This document shows positions 46,480 through 54,343 of a stretch of 64,000 bases of DNA, piece by piece (position 1 is the stretch's first letter; every line of letters begins with the position of its first letter). This DNA is from Caulobacter sp. (GTDB lineage Bacteria > Pseudomonadota > Alphaproteobacteria > Caulobacterales > Caulobacteraceae). The translations under genes and the position numbers were made by a program. Under the pieces are notes generated by a model, which saw only the letters and a program-made list of their open reading frames with translations, made no database searches and was not told the origin of the DNA. The stretch spans positions 1-64,000 of the forward strand of contig JAUXTQ010000017.1 in NCBI GenBank assembly GCA_030678995.1, written 5' to 3'.

Positions 46480-46842
46480 CTAGCGGGTGAGAAGTGAAAG
46501 AACCGTCTCCGCGGGCCGGCAGAGCGCCGTTGCCTTCGCAGTCGCGACGATCGGTCGCTGCACGAGGATCGGCTCGGCGATCATGGCGTCGAGGAGGGCC
46601 TCGTCGGTCGTGGCCGGATCGGTGAGGCCGAGGTCCTCCGCCGCTGTGCCGTTGACCCGCAGGATGTCGCGCGGCCCCTTGCCCATGCGGGCCAGCAGGG
46701 CGGTCAGCTGGGGCCGGGTCCAGCCGGTCTTGAGGTATTCGACCACGGTCGGCTCGATGCCGGCCTCGCGGATCAGCGCCAGGGTGTTGCGCGAGGTGCC
46801 GCAGGCGGGGTTGTGGAAGATGGTCACGGCGGGATGGGTCAT
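46480..46842 (-). CDS. arsC: Glutaredoxin-dependent arsenate reductase (ArsC, Spx/YffB fold)
   Basis: 120 residues. FHNPACGTSRNTLALIRE has the catalytic Cys (about 14) and RxILRVNG-like loop (RDILRV); ARMGKGPRD fits the family. Uses glutathione/glutaredoxin to reduce arsenate to arsenite. Its ATG overlaps the acr3 stop (ATGA), so it is the last gene of arsR-arsC(LMW)-acr3-arsC(Grx). A second arsenate reductase of different fold precedes acr3. Confidence 0.88.
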   Translation of the reverse strand: MTHPAVTIFHNPACGTSRNTLALIREAGIEPTVVEYLKTGWTRPQLTALLARMGKGPRDILRVNGTAAEDLGLTDPATTDEALLDAMIAEPILVQRPIVATAKATALCRPAETVLSLLTR

Positions 46843-47882
46843 GGCGCGGCTCCGGGGGTCTTGAGGCCGCGTTCGTACCAGCCCCGGGAACGATTCACGA
46901 TGGCCACCACGGTCAACATGACCGGCACCTCGACCAGCACCCCGACCACCGTGGCCAGGGCGGCGCCCGACTGAAAGCCGAACAGGCTGATGGCGGCGGC
47001 GACGGCCAGTTCGAAGAAGTTGCTGGCCCCGATCAGGGCCGACGGGCCGGCCACGCAGTGGGCCTCGCCTGTCGCCCGGTTGAGCAGGTAGGCCAGGCCG
47101 GCGTTGAAATAGACCTGGATCAGGATCGGCACGGCCAGCAGGGCGATGATCATCGGCTGGGCGATGATCTGCTCGCCCTGGAAGGCGAACAGCAGCACCA
47201 GCGTGGCCAGCAGAGCCATGATCGACACCGGTCCCAGCCGGGCCAGCGCGCGCTGCAGGGCGGGCTCGCCACGGGTCAGCAGCAGGCGGCGGACGATCTG
47301 GGCCAGGACCACCGGCACGATGATGTAGAGGCCGACCGACAGCAGCAGCGTCTTCCAGGGCACGATGATCGCCGACAGCCCCAGCAGCAGCGCGACGATC
47401 GGGGCGAAGGCGACAACCATGATGGTGTCGTTGAGCGCCACCTGGCTGAGCGTGAAGTTCGGCTCGCCCCTGGTCAGGTTGCTCCAGACGAAGACCATGG
47501 CCGTGCAGGGCGCGGCCGCCAGGATGATCAGGCCGGCGATGTAGCTGTCGATCTGCGCCGCCGGCAGCAGGGGCCGGAACAGCGTTCCGATGAACAGCCA
47601 GGCCAGCAGCGCCATGGAGAACGGCTTGATCGCCCAGTTGATGAACAGGGTCACGCCGATGCCCCGCCAGTGGCGGCCGACCTGGCGCATGGCGCCGAAG
47701 TCGACCTTCATCAGCATCGGGATGATCATCAGCCAGATCAGGCCGGCGACCGGCAGGTTCACCCGCGCGACCTCCAGCTCCCCGATGGCCTGCGCTGCGC
47801 CGGGAAACAGCTGGCCCAGGGCAACGCCGGCAACGATGCACAGCGCGACCCAGAGGGTCAGGTAGCGTTCGAATATGGACAT
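46839..47882 (-). CDS. acr3: ACR3-family arsenite efflux pump
   Basis: 347 residues, ten hydrophobic helices. Conserved LIILAAAPCTAMVFVWSNLT with the essential Cys, plus NDTIMVVAFAPIV and GASNFFELAVAAAISLFG, are ACR3 hallmarks; this is not the unrelated ArsB fold. Exports arsenite across the inner membrane. Two bases separate it from the LMW-type arsenate reductase and it overlaps the Grx-type one. Confidence 0.93.
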   Translation of the reverse strand: MSIFERYLTLWVALCIVAGVALGQLFPGAAQAIGELEVARVNLPVAGLIWLMIIPMLMKVDFGAMRQVGRHWRGIGVTLFINWAIKPFSMALLAWLFIGTLFRPLLPAAQIDSYIAGLIILAAAPCTAMVFVWSNLTRGEPNFTLSQVALNDTIMVVAFAPIVALLLGLSAIIVPWKTLLLSVGLYIIVPVVLAQIVRRLLLTRGEPALQRALARLGPVSIMALLATLVLLFAFQGEQIIAQPMIIALLAVPILIQVYFNAGLAYLLNRATGEAHCVAGPSALIGASNFFELAVAAAISLFGFQSGAALATVVGVLVEVPVMLTVVAIVNRSRGWYERGLKTPGAAP

Positions 47883-47884
47883 GG

Positions 47885-48379
47885 TCAGCCCTTGCCGATG
47901 CCGTCGAGGCGGGCCTGCAGGGTCATCCGGTCGAGGGACGCCATCGGCAGGTTGACGAAGATCTCGAGCCGGTTGTGCAGCCGGCCGTAGATGTCGGCGA
48001 AGGCCGCGGCGATCGCCGCGTCGGTTCCTTCGACGGCGGCCGGATCGGGCACGCCCCAGTGGGCGGTCATCGGCTGGCCCGGCCAGAAGGGGCAGACCTC
48101 GCCGGCGGCGTTGTCGCAGACGGTGAAGACGAAGTTCAGGTCCGGCGCACCCGGGTTGTGGGCGCGGTCGAACTCTTCCCACGACTTCGAGCGCAGGCCG
48201 GCGGTCGGGTAGTTGAGCCGCTCCAGCAGCCGGATGGCGTGGGGGTTCACCCGGCCGGTGGGCATGGACCCGGCCGAGAAGGCCTTGAATCGGCCGGCGC
48301 CGAGCCGGCCCAGGATCGACTCGGCGAGGATCGAGCGGGCCGAGTTACCGGTGCAGAGGAAGAGGACGTTGTGGCTCAT
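47885..48379 (-). CDS. arsC: Arsenate reductase, low-molecular-weight phosphatase type
   Basis: 164 residues. P-loop LFLCTGNSARSILAES with nucleophile Cys9, and FVFTVCDNAAGEVCPFWPGQ with the later redox cysteines, match the thioredoxin/mycothiol-type ArsC of the LMW-PTP fold. Its ATG shares bases with the arsR stop (TGATG). Together with the Grx-type enzyme the operon encodes two mechanistically different arsenate reductases. Confidence 0.88.
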   Translation of the reverse strand: MSHNVLFLCTGNSARSILAESILGRLGAGRFKAFSAGSMPTGRVNPHAIRLLERLNYPTAGLRSKSWEEFDRAHNPGAPDLNFVFTVCDNAAGEVCPFWPGQPMTAHWGVPDPAAVEGTDAAIAAAFADIYGRLHNRLEIFVNLPMASLDRMTLQARLDGIGKG

Positions 48380-48729
48380 CAGCAGGTCTTCACATCACAG
48401 TCGGCGCCGCCGAGGACGCCGGCCAGAGGGCCGCAGATCGCCGGCTCGCCCTGGCAGCAGTCCTCCATCAGGAACGTCAGCAGGCCGCGCATGACGTCGT
48501 AGTCGGCGGTGTAGATGATCTGCCGCCCGTCACGGCGCGAACGGGCCAGGCCCGCCTGGGTCAGGATGTTGAGATTGGCCGACAGGGTGTTCGACAGGCT
48601 GCCGGTGGCTTCGGCGATGTGACCGGCCGGCATCCCGGCGGCCCCGGCCTTCACCAGCAGGCGAAACACCGCCAGGCGGCCGGGATGGGCAAGGGCCGAC
48701 AGGGCGGCGACGGCGTCAGTCTGTTCCAT
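48379..48729 (-). CDS. arsR: ArsR-family arsenic-responsive repressor
   Basis: 116 residues. Winged helix: LAHPGRLAVFRLLVKAGAAG, recognition region GSLSNTLSANLNILTQAGLA and wing RRDGRQIIYTA. C-terminal cysteines C91, C92, C99, C111 and C116 are candidates for As(III) binding, unlike the helix-3 CVC type. The start at 48729 is preferred to one 19 codons upstream. ATTCGAGAA lies immediately before it and recurs upstream of arsI. Confidence 0.9.
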   Translation of the reverse strand: MEQTDAVAALSALAHPGRLAVFRLLVKAGAAGMPAGHIAEATGSLSNTLSANLNILTQAGLARSRRDGRQIIYTADYDVMRGLLTFLMEDCCQGEPAICGPLAGVLGGADCDVKTC

Positions 48730-48730
48730 G

Positions 48731-48748
48731 ATTCGAGAATAGCCGAAT
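48731..48748. promoter_or_regulatory. Candidate ArsR operator of the ars operon
   Basis: ATTCG-N8-CGAAT directly upstream of the arsR ATG; its left half ATTCGAGAA recurs upstream of the ArsI-type gene at 49371-49379. Confidence 0.5.
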
Positions 48749-48781
48749 TTTGTGACGGTCGCGTGTCGCCAAGTCTCAACT

Positions 48782-48882
48782 GTCATCCCGGCCGCAGCGC
48801 GTAGCGCGGAGAGCCGGGACCCAGATTCGGCTGAGATTGAATCTGGGTCCCGGATCGGCCTTGCGGGCCGTCCGGGATGACA
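48782..48882. repeat. Intergenic inverted repeat, family D
   Basis: TCATCCCGGCCGCAGCGCG at the left is answered by CCGTCCGGGATGACAG at the right, with an inner GGGACCCAGATTC / GAATCTGGGTCCC 13-bp pair. The structure matches a repeat type common in alphaproteobacterial intergenic DNA (from memory). Lies between arsR and arsI. Confidence 0.75.
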
Positions 48883-48891
48883 GTGAAGAGG

Positions 48892-49338
48892 TTATCCGCA
48901 GCACCCCGCCACAGCCGGCGCCGGCGTCGCCACCTTGAGCGCTTCGGCATGCGCCGACTCATCCTCGCCGTAGGTCGTGGCCTCGCCCAGGGTGTGGAAG
49001 GTCTCCCAGCGCACGCCCGACGGGTCGGCGACCCAGCTCTTGTCGGACTTCGCGTAGCAGCAGGTGGTGGCTTCCTGGTCGAAGGTCGTCTCGCCGGCGG
49101 CCTTCAGCCGCGTGGCCATTTCGGCCAGTTCGGCGGCGGTCTCGGCCTGGACGCCAACATGGTCGATGCCGGCCGACCCGCCGCGCTGCGAGATGGCCAG
49201 GTTCACCCGCGGGTCCTCCAGCATCCACTTGGCATAGTCGTCCTTCACCACCGACGGCTGGGCGCCGAACAGGGTGGAATAGAAGCCGATGGACCGGCTG
49301 AGGTCCTCGACGGCGATGTGCAGGTGCAGGCGTTTCAT
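48892..49338 (-). CDS. arsI: ArsI/CadI-family dioxygenase (C-As lyase type)
   Basis: 148 residues, vicinal-oxygen-chelate fold. Fe(II) ligands match ArsI: His5 (LHLHIA), His60 (GIDHVGV) and Glu112 (WETFH); the arsenic-binding pair Cys93-Cys94 is in TTCCYAKSDKSWV. Cleaves the C-As bond of methylarsenite. A C-terminal CCG could add metal binding. CadI is the closest alternative. It is transcribed separately from arsR, but shares its upstream motif. Confidence 0.88.
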   Translation of the reverse strand: MKRLHLHIAVEDLSRSIGFYSTLFGAQPSVVKDDYAKWMLEDPRVNLAISQRGGSAGIDHVGVQAETAAELAEMATRLKAAGETTFDQEATTCCYAKSDKSWVADPSGVRWETFHTLGEATTYGEDESAHAEALKVATPAPAVAGCCG

Positions 49339-49370
49339 GGCGGTCTCCTATAAATCGATAATTCGAGAAA

Positions 49371-49379
49371 TATAGAAAT
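49371..49379. promoter_or_regulatory. ArsR-site half motif upstream of arsI
   Basis: ATTCGAGAA in the context GATAATTCGAGAAATATAG, 32 bp before the arsI ATG; same nonamer as upstream of arsR. The only AT-rich patch in the region. Confidence 0.5.
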
Positions 49380-49469
49380 AATGCCTGCCGTCAAGAGGCG
49401 GGTTGACGATTTCGGCGTCTTGATCAATCAATCAAGAGAACTTGAGTATCCAATCAACCGGGGACCCTC

Positions 49470-50027
49470 ATGGCCACCATCGACGACGCCACCCGCACCA
49501 TGATCCGCAATCTCGAGGACAAGACCGGCCGGTCTCTGGCCGATTGGGCGGCGCTGGCCAGGGACTCGGGGCAGGAGAAGCACGGCCAGATCGTCGCCTG
49601 GCTCAAGAGCGAACACGGGATCGGCCACGGCTACGCCAATCTGGTGGCGCTGGAGTCCCGGGGCGGGCTGACCCTGGATACGCCGGCGGACGACGGCCTG
49701 GCGGCGGTGTTTTCCGGCGACAAGGCCGGGCTGCGGCCGCTCTACGACGCGATCGAGGCCTATGTGAAAACCCTCGGCGACGTCGAGGTCTCGCCCAAGA
49801 AGGCCAACGTCTCCCTACGGCGCTCGAAACAGTTCGCCCTGGTCCAGCCCTCGACGAAGACGCGGATGGATCTGGGCATCCAGCTCAAGGGCGTGGCGCC
49901 GAGCGGCAAGCTGGAAGCCGCCGGCTCCTGGAACAGCATGGTCAGCCACCGCATCCGGCTGGAGACGGCGAGCGACTTCGACGCCGAGGCGAAGAGCTGG
50001 CTGAAGGCGGCCTGGGATGCGGCGTGA
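49470..50027 (+). CDS. DUF4287/DUF5655 protein
   Basis: 185 residues. The N-terminal DUF4287 (KTGRSLADWAALARDSGQEK, LKSEHGIGHGYANLVAL) and C-terminal DUF5655 (VKTLGDVEVSPKKANVSLRR, SKQFALVQPSTKTRMDLGIQ) are typical; the latter resembles a DNA- or nucleotide-binding transport-like domain, function unknown. An inverted CTTGAT-N6-ATCAAG at 49419-49436 is upstream and could be an operator. Confidence 0.8.
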   Translation: MATIDDATRTMIRNLEDKTGRSLADWAALARDSGQEKHGQIVAWLKSEHGIGHGYANLVALESRGGLTLDTPADDGLAAVFSGDKAGLRPLYDAIEAYVKTLGDVEVSPKKANVSLRRSKQFALVQPSTKTRMDLGIQLKGVAPSGKLEAAGSWNSMVSHRIRLETASDFDAEAKSWLKAAWDAA

Positions 50028-50030
50028 GCC

Positions 50031-52460
50031 CTACCAGGACGTCTTGATGCGCCCGGTCCTGACGGCGGAATCCGACAGGTCGAAGGCCATCACCTCCGAC
50101 GGCCTCGACGGAAGCGGGCGAGCGTCGGCTGGCCAGGGGCCGTCGACAAGCGCGTAGCGGAGCTCGAGTGTTCCCCGACTCATCGCCGGCAGGATGAGCT
50201 GATGTGGCGCAGGGACGCCGGCCAGCCGCACGCCGAGCGTCCGGGAAGCCGCGGGGGTCACGGGCGTCGCCGAGGCATCCTCCAGCGCCAGGCTCGCCGA
50301 CTGATCATCGATCTGCACCGTGCCGTGGAAGCCGCTGGGGACGGTCAGGCGAAGAAGGACCACGCTCGCTGGTGGCAGATTTATCTGGATCCTGCCGTCG
50401 GCGCGGCGCTCCAGCGTGACGGAGGCATTGCCCGGGACGCCCGGACGGTCGGCCACGGCCCAGACCGGGCGACGGCCGACCGGCCGCAGATCGACCTTGC
50501 CGATCTTGCCGCCGCCCGCGCCGAGCGCCTTGCGGCTCCAGGGATCGAGGTCCGGCGTCTGGGCGGCGATCCAGGTCTTGCCGGTGATCTCGTCACGCAC
50601 GTGCAACACCTGCGTCGCCTGCGGATAGCGCGGCGACCAGGGATCGCTGAACCGGACCACCAGCAGCAGGACCAGACCCAGCGCCAGGAACCCGACGGCC
50701 GGCGCCAGGGCCGGCTTTGGCCAGCGGCCCGAGGGCCAGGCCAGCGGCCAGAGGAGGAAGCCGCCCAGCCAGAGGAACAGGCCGAGGATGGCCGGCAGGT
50801 CGAGACCCTGGGCCACGCCATGGAAGAACACCGCCAGCCAGCCGCCGCCGAGCGCCGCCAGGATCGCCAGCGCCGTCGTGCGCGACAGGTCCAGCCGCGT
50901 GCCCATCAGGGTCGCCGCCGCGCCGAGACCCGCCAGCACCAGCGGCCAGGCGATGAGGAATCCCACCGCCGGCAACAGGATCTGCAGAGCCAGGGCGGCG
51001 ACCAGGCCGGTCAGCAGCACGCCCAGCCAGGCGCCGGGCAGGGCGCTCGGCTTGCCGAACGCCGCGTAGCCGAGCAGGGCGGCGGCCAGACCCAGGCCCG
51101 CCCCCATGATGTCCCAGCCACCGAACAGGCTGCAGAGCAGCCCGGCGATCAGGCTGCCGCCCGCCAGCCACAGCCGCAGCCCCGACCGGGTCTGCAGGTT
51201 CGGAACCAGCAGCAACAGGCCCACCCCCAGCGCCGACAGCGCGGTCTCCCACAGGGTCCACTGCGCCAGCAGCGGCCGCTGACCCATGAAGCCGAACTCG
51301 ACCCCCGTCGCCCGGCGGGCCAGATGCAGCAGCAGGGCCCCGACCACCAGCAGGAACAGGGCCGCCCCGGCGCCGCGCGCCGCGTCGATCAGGCGGATCG
51401 TGTCGGTCTTGCGGCCGCGCGCCACCGCCAGGCCGATCAGGCCCGCCGCGATCAGCAGCACGATCCAGCCGCCCCAGGCCGGATAGGCGAGGATGTGGTC
51501 GCCGAAGGTCTGGCTGTAGACCGCGTCGGGCGCCTTGCCGGGCAGGGTGTCGGTGAAAGCGAGCGCCAGCGTCGCCGCCAGCGCCTGCTCGCCCATGTGG
51601 CGCACCGACCCCTGGTCCAGATTGGCCGGGGTCGAGGTGGCCGAGTGATAGTCGAACTGCCGGCCGATGAAGGCGAAGTTCAACCCCCGGATCCCGGCCG
51701 CGTTGGACACGGTGAAGTCGGTGTCGTTGGGCATGGTTTCGTAGAGGAACACGGCCAGGGAGTTGCTGATCGGGCTGACCGCGCTCTGGGCGAACACCGG
51801 GATCAGGGCGCCGTTGCCCGGCCCCGTCTGAAACATGTTGGCCCGGCCGCCGCCGCCGCGGGCCTCCAGGTTGATCAGCAGGCCGATGCGCTTTTTCAGC
51901 GGATGATCATGGAAGAACCGGCGGGCGCCCAGTAGTCCCGCCTCCTCGCCGTCGGTGATGATGACGATGATGTCCCGCGCCGGGGTTCCGCGCGCCTTCA
52001 CCGCCCGCGCGATGTCGAGGATCACCGCCACCCCGGTGGCGTCGTCGGCCGCGCCGGGGGAGCCGGGCACGCTGTCATAGTGGGCCATCAGGGCCAGGGC
52101 CGGCTTGCTCCGGTCGCGGCCCGGCAGCACGCCGACGATGTTCTGCACCTGGCCACCGACCAGCCAGGTCTCGCCGCCGAAGGCGCGGCTCTCGATCGCC
52201 ATGCCGTCCTGCCGCTGAGGCTCCAGGCCCAGCGCCGTCATGCGGCCAACGAGATAGTCGCGCACGCCGGCGTTCTCGGCCGATCCGCCGGGATGCGGGA
52301 CCCGGCCGATGCGATGGATGTCGACCATCGCCAGATCAGTCTGGAAGGCCGTGGCCACGGGCGTGGCCGAGACGGGCTTGGGCCCCGGGGTCTTCGTCCC
52401 GGTCCAGGCCAGCAGCAGCGCGCCGGCCAGCGCCGCGGTCAGGGCGATCGTCCGTTTCAT
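50031..52460 (-). CDS. Membrane M28-family aminopeptidase
   Basis: 809 residues. N-terminal signal/anchor, then the M28 domain (about 40-360) with metal residues in LMAHYDSVPGSPGAADDATG (His127, Asp139/140), DGEEAGLLG (Glu172-173), INLEA (Glu199) and a later His in FDYHSATSTP. The C-terminal half has about eight to ten hydrophobic helices and ends in a beta-rich soluble domain (about 680-809). This resembles the ERMP1/Fxna-type architecture. Likely hydrolyses peptides in the periplasm; the long membrane and C-terminal regions are unexplained. Confidence 0.82.
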   Translation of the reverse strand: MKRTIALTAALAGALLLAWTGTKTPGPKPVSATPVATAFQTDLAMVDIHRIGRVPHPGGSAENAGVRDYLVGRMTALGLEPQRQDGMAIESRAFGGETWLVGGQVQNIVGVLPGRDRSKPALALMAHYDSVPGSPGAADDATGVAVILDIARAVKARGTPARDIIVIITDGEEAGLLGARRFFHDHPLKKRIGLLINLEARGGGGRANMFQTGPGNGALIPVFAQSAVSPISNSLAVFLYETMPNDTDFTVSNAAGIRGLNFAFIGRQFDYHSATSTPANLDQGSVRHMGEQALAATLALAFTDTLPGKAPDAVYSQTFGDHILAYPAWGGWIVLLIAAGLIGLAVARGRKTDTIRLIDAARGAGAALFLLVVGALLLHLARRATGVEFGFMGQRPLLAQWTLWETALSALGVGLLLLVPNLQTRSGLRLWLAGGSLIAGLLCSLFGGWDIMGAGLGLAAALLGYAAFGKPSALPGAWLGVLLTGLVAALALQILLPAVGFLIAWPLVLAGLGAAATLMGTRLDLSRTTALAILAALGGGWLAVFFHGVAQGLDLPAILGLFLWLGGFLLWPLAWPSGRWPKPALAPAVGFLALGLVLLLVVRFSDPWSPRYPQATQVLHVRDEITGKTWIAAQTPDLDPWSRKALGAGGGKIGKVDLRPVGRRPVWAVADRPGVPGNASVTLERRADGRIQINLPPASVVLLRLTVPSGFHGTVQIDDQSASLALEDASATPVTPAASRTLGVRLAGVPAPHQLILPAMSRGTLELRYALVDGPWPADARPLPSRPSEVMAFDLSDSAVRTGRIKTSW

Positions 52461-52620
52461 GCTGTTTCTCCCCGAAACCGCGAATGGCGGTGAGGGAGAC
52501 ACGGCGCCGGGAGTCGCGCAACGCTGAACCGGTTCGCCGATCGCCGGTCTTTGTGGTCGCCGCTCGGCCCGGACCGATGCTAGCGTTGGCGCGAGATCAA
52601 GCGACCGTTCAGGAGACCTC

Positions 52621-53187
52621 ATGAAGACCGGAATGTTCATCGCCCTGGCCGCCGCGGCCGCGCTCACCGGCAGCGCCGTCACGGCATGGGCCCAGAGTGT
52701 TCAGATGCCGGGCGGCAGCTACCGCACCAGTTGCTCGAACATCAGCGCCTATCGCGGCCCGGGCGGCGGCAAGGTCGTCACTGCCCGCTGCCGCGCGGCC
52801 AACGGCCGCTGGTTGCAGACCAGCCTGCGCTTCGACAATTGCCGCGGCGACATCGCCAACATCAACGGTCGGCTGACCTGCAAGACCTCGCCCGCGCCGG
52901 GCGGTGGCGGCGCGCCGGGCGGCGGATCCGGCTCCAGCCTGGTGCTCTACGGCCAGCCCGGCTATCGCGGCGCCAGCGTGGTCCTGCGCGGCGCGGCGCC
53001 GACGCTGTCGCCCTGGTCGTTTGGCGACCGGGCCAAGTCGGTCCAGATTCGCGGCCGCGGTCGCTGGGAAGTCTGCACCCTGACCGACTTCCGCGGCCGC
53101 TGCGAGATCATCGGCGACAGCGTCTATGACCTGGGAACCTGGCGGCTGAGCAACCAGATCTCTTCGGCCCGGCCGGTGGGAAGGTAG
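52621..53187 (+). CDS. Exported CVNH plus beta/gamma-crystallin fusion protein
   Basis: 188 residues. Signal peptide (1-24, ending AWAQSV). The CVNH-like domain (30-88) has GSYRTSCSNISAYR, CRAANGRWLQTSLRFDNC and DIANINGRLTC, with the four cysteines of the cyanovirin fold. A glycine-rich linker (92-105) follows, and then a beta/gamma-crystallin-like domain (107-187: LVLYGQPGYRGASVVL, VCTLTDFRGRCEIIG) with Greek-key motifs that may bind Ca2+. Suggests an extracellular carbohydrate- or Ca2+-binding protein (inference). Confidence 0.75.
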   Translation: MKTGMFIALAAAAALTGSAVTAWAQSVQMPGGSYRTSCSNISAYRGPGGGKVVTARCRAANGRWLQTSLRFDNCRGDIANINGRLTCKTSPAPGGGGAPGGGSGSSLVLYGQPGYRGASVVLRGAAPTLSPWSFGDRAKSVQIRGRGRWEVCTLTDFRGRCEIIGDSVYDLGTWRLSNQISSARPVGR

Positions 53188-53238
53188 GGGCGAAGGAAGG
53201 GCTTTTCACGTTGAGAGTGGGTGGGAAGGCACAGCCCC

Positions 53239-53535
53239 ATGACCTGGAAGTTTGATCAGGCTCCAAATGTCGTCTGCATCACCTGTCGCTCAGTGATCGA
53301 CGGCTCCCCAGTCTTGGTTGTCACTCACTATGAAGATGATCACTCGTGGTGTTTTTTGGATGGACAGGCCCACGATCTGAGCGAGGGTCTGGTGGTGGCG
53401 ATGTCGACCGTCATAGAGGCTCATCCCGACCTTGATGACATCGCCCACCTACCCGCTGGTTGGACCGCCACACGGGCAGCTGCAGACCAGCCTTGGACCA
53501 AACAACAGGATTTCTGGGAGCCGGGAGACGCCTAG
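53239..53535 (+). CDS. Small protein of unknown function
   Basis: 98 residues from the ATG at 53239. CITCRSVIDGSPVLVVTHYE and WCFLDGQAHDLSEG fit a family of small cytoplasmic proteins often found near polymorphic-toxin immunity genes, but I cannot name it with confidence. No signal peptide or membrane segment. Slightly lower GC than its neighbours. Confidence 0.6.
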   Translation: MTWKFDQAPNVVCITCRSVIDGSPVLVVTHYEDDHSWCFLDGQAHDLSEGLVVAMSTVIEAHPDLDDIAHLPAGWTATRAAADQPWTKQQDFWEPGDA

Positions 53536-53584
53536 CCGGCGAGGCGCGCCGACCATCCACAGAGACCCAACGTGAAAACCGCCA

Positions 53585-53617
53585 AAAGAAAACCCCCGCC
53601 GGACGAACCGGCGGGGG
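53585..53617 (-). terminator. Rho-independent terminator of ctrA
   Basis: Minus-strand stem CCCCCGCCGG / CCGGCGGGGG (10 bp; 53593-53602 and 53608-53617) with a 5-base loop, followed by TTTTCTTTT. Thirty bp past the ctrA stop. Confidence 0.85.
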
Positions 53618-53647
53618 CTGTTACGCGACGCTACTAAAACCGGTGGA

Positions 53648-54343
53648 TCAGGCGGCGACGATGGCTTCCTGCGGGTCGCGCAGCACATAGCCGCGGCCCC
53701 AGACGGTTTCGATGTAGTTGTCACCCTCGCAGGCGTGCGCCAGTTTCTTGCGCAGCTTGCAGATGAACACGTCGATGATCTTCAGCTCGGGCTCGTCCAT
53801 GCCGCCGTAGAGGTGGTTGAGGAACATCTCCTTGGTCAGGGTCGTGCCCTTCCGCAGGGAGAGGAGTTCCAGCATCTGGTATTCCTTGCCGGTCAGGTGA
53901 ACGCGCAGGCCGTTCACCTCCACCGTCTTGGCGTCCAGGTTCACGGCGATCTCGCCGGTCTGGATGACCGCCTGGGCATGACCCTTGGAGCGGCGCACCA
54001 CCGCGTGGATGCGGGCGACCATCTCGTCCTTGTGGAACGGCTTGGTCATGTAGTCGTCGGCGCCGCCGCCCAGGGTCTTCACCTTGGTGTCGATCTCGGC
54101 AGAGCCGCTGAGGATCATGATCGGCGTGTTGATCTTGCCGTTGCGCAGTGTGCGCAGCACGTCCATGCCGCTCATGTCCGGCAGGTTCAGATCCAGCAGG
54201 ATGAGGTCGTAGTCGTAGATCTTGCCCAGATCGACGCCCTCCTCGCCCAGGTCCGTCGTGTAGACGTTGAACCCTTCGGACTTGAGCATCAGCTCGATGG
54301 TCTGCGCCGTCGCGCTGTCATCCTCAATCAACAGTACGCGCAT
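53648..54343 (-). CDS. ctrA: Cell cycle response regulator CtrA
   Basis: 231 residues, the exact length of Caulobacter CtrA. Receiver domain with phosphoacceptor Asp51 in [13 protein letters not shown] and Lys in TKPFHK; DNA-binding OmpR/PhoB domain with [19 protein letters not shown] and [12 protein letters not shown]. The C-terminal AA is the ClpXP degradation signal seen in the Caulobacter protein. CtrA silences the origin and activates division, flagellar and pilus genes. Upstream is a ten-fold GANTC cluster and TTAA motifs; a strong terminator follows the gene. Confidence 0.98.
   Translation of the reverse strand: MRVLLIEDDSATAQTIELMLKSEGFNVYTTDLGEEGVDLGKIYDYDLILLDLNLPDMSGMDVLRTLRNGKINTPIMILSGSAEIDTKVKTLGGGADDYMTKPFHKDEMVARIHAVVRRSKGHAQAVIQTGEIAVNLDAKTVEVNGLRVHLTGKEYQMLELLSLRKGTTLTKEMFLNHLYGGMDEPELKIIDVFICKLRKKLAHACEGDNYIETVWGRGYVLRDPQEAIVAA

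Noticed and set aside
50202-51935. Long plus-strand open frame antisense to the M28 peptidase
   Set aside because: Gln/Arg-rich artefact of the membrane-protein codons on the other strand; no start signal or motif.
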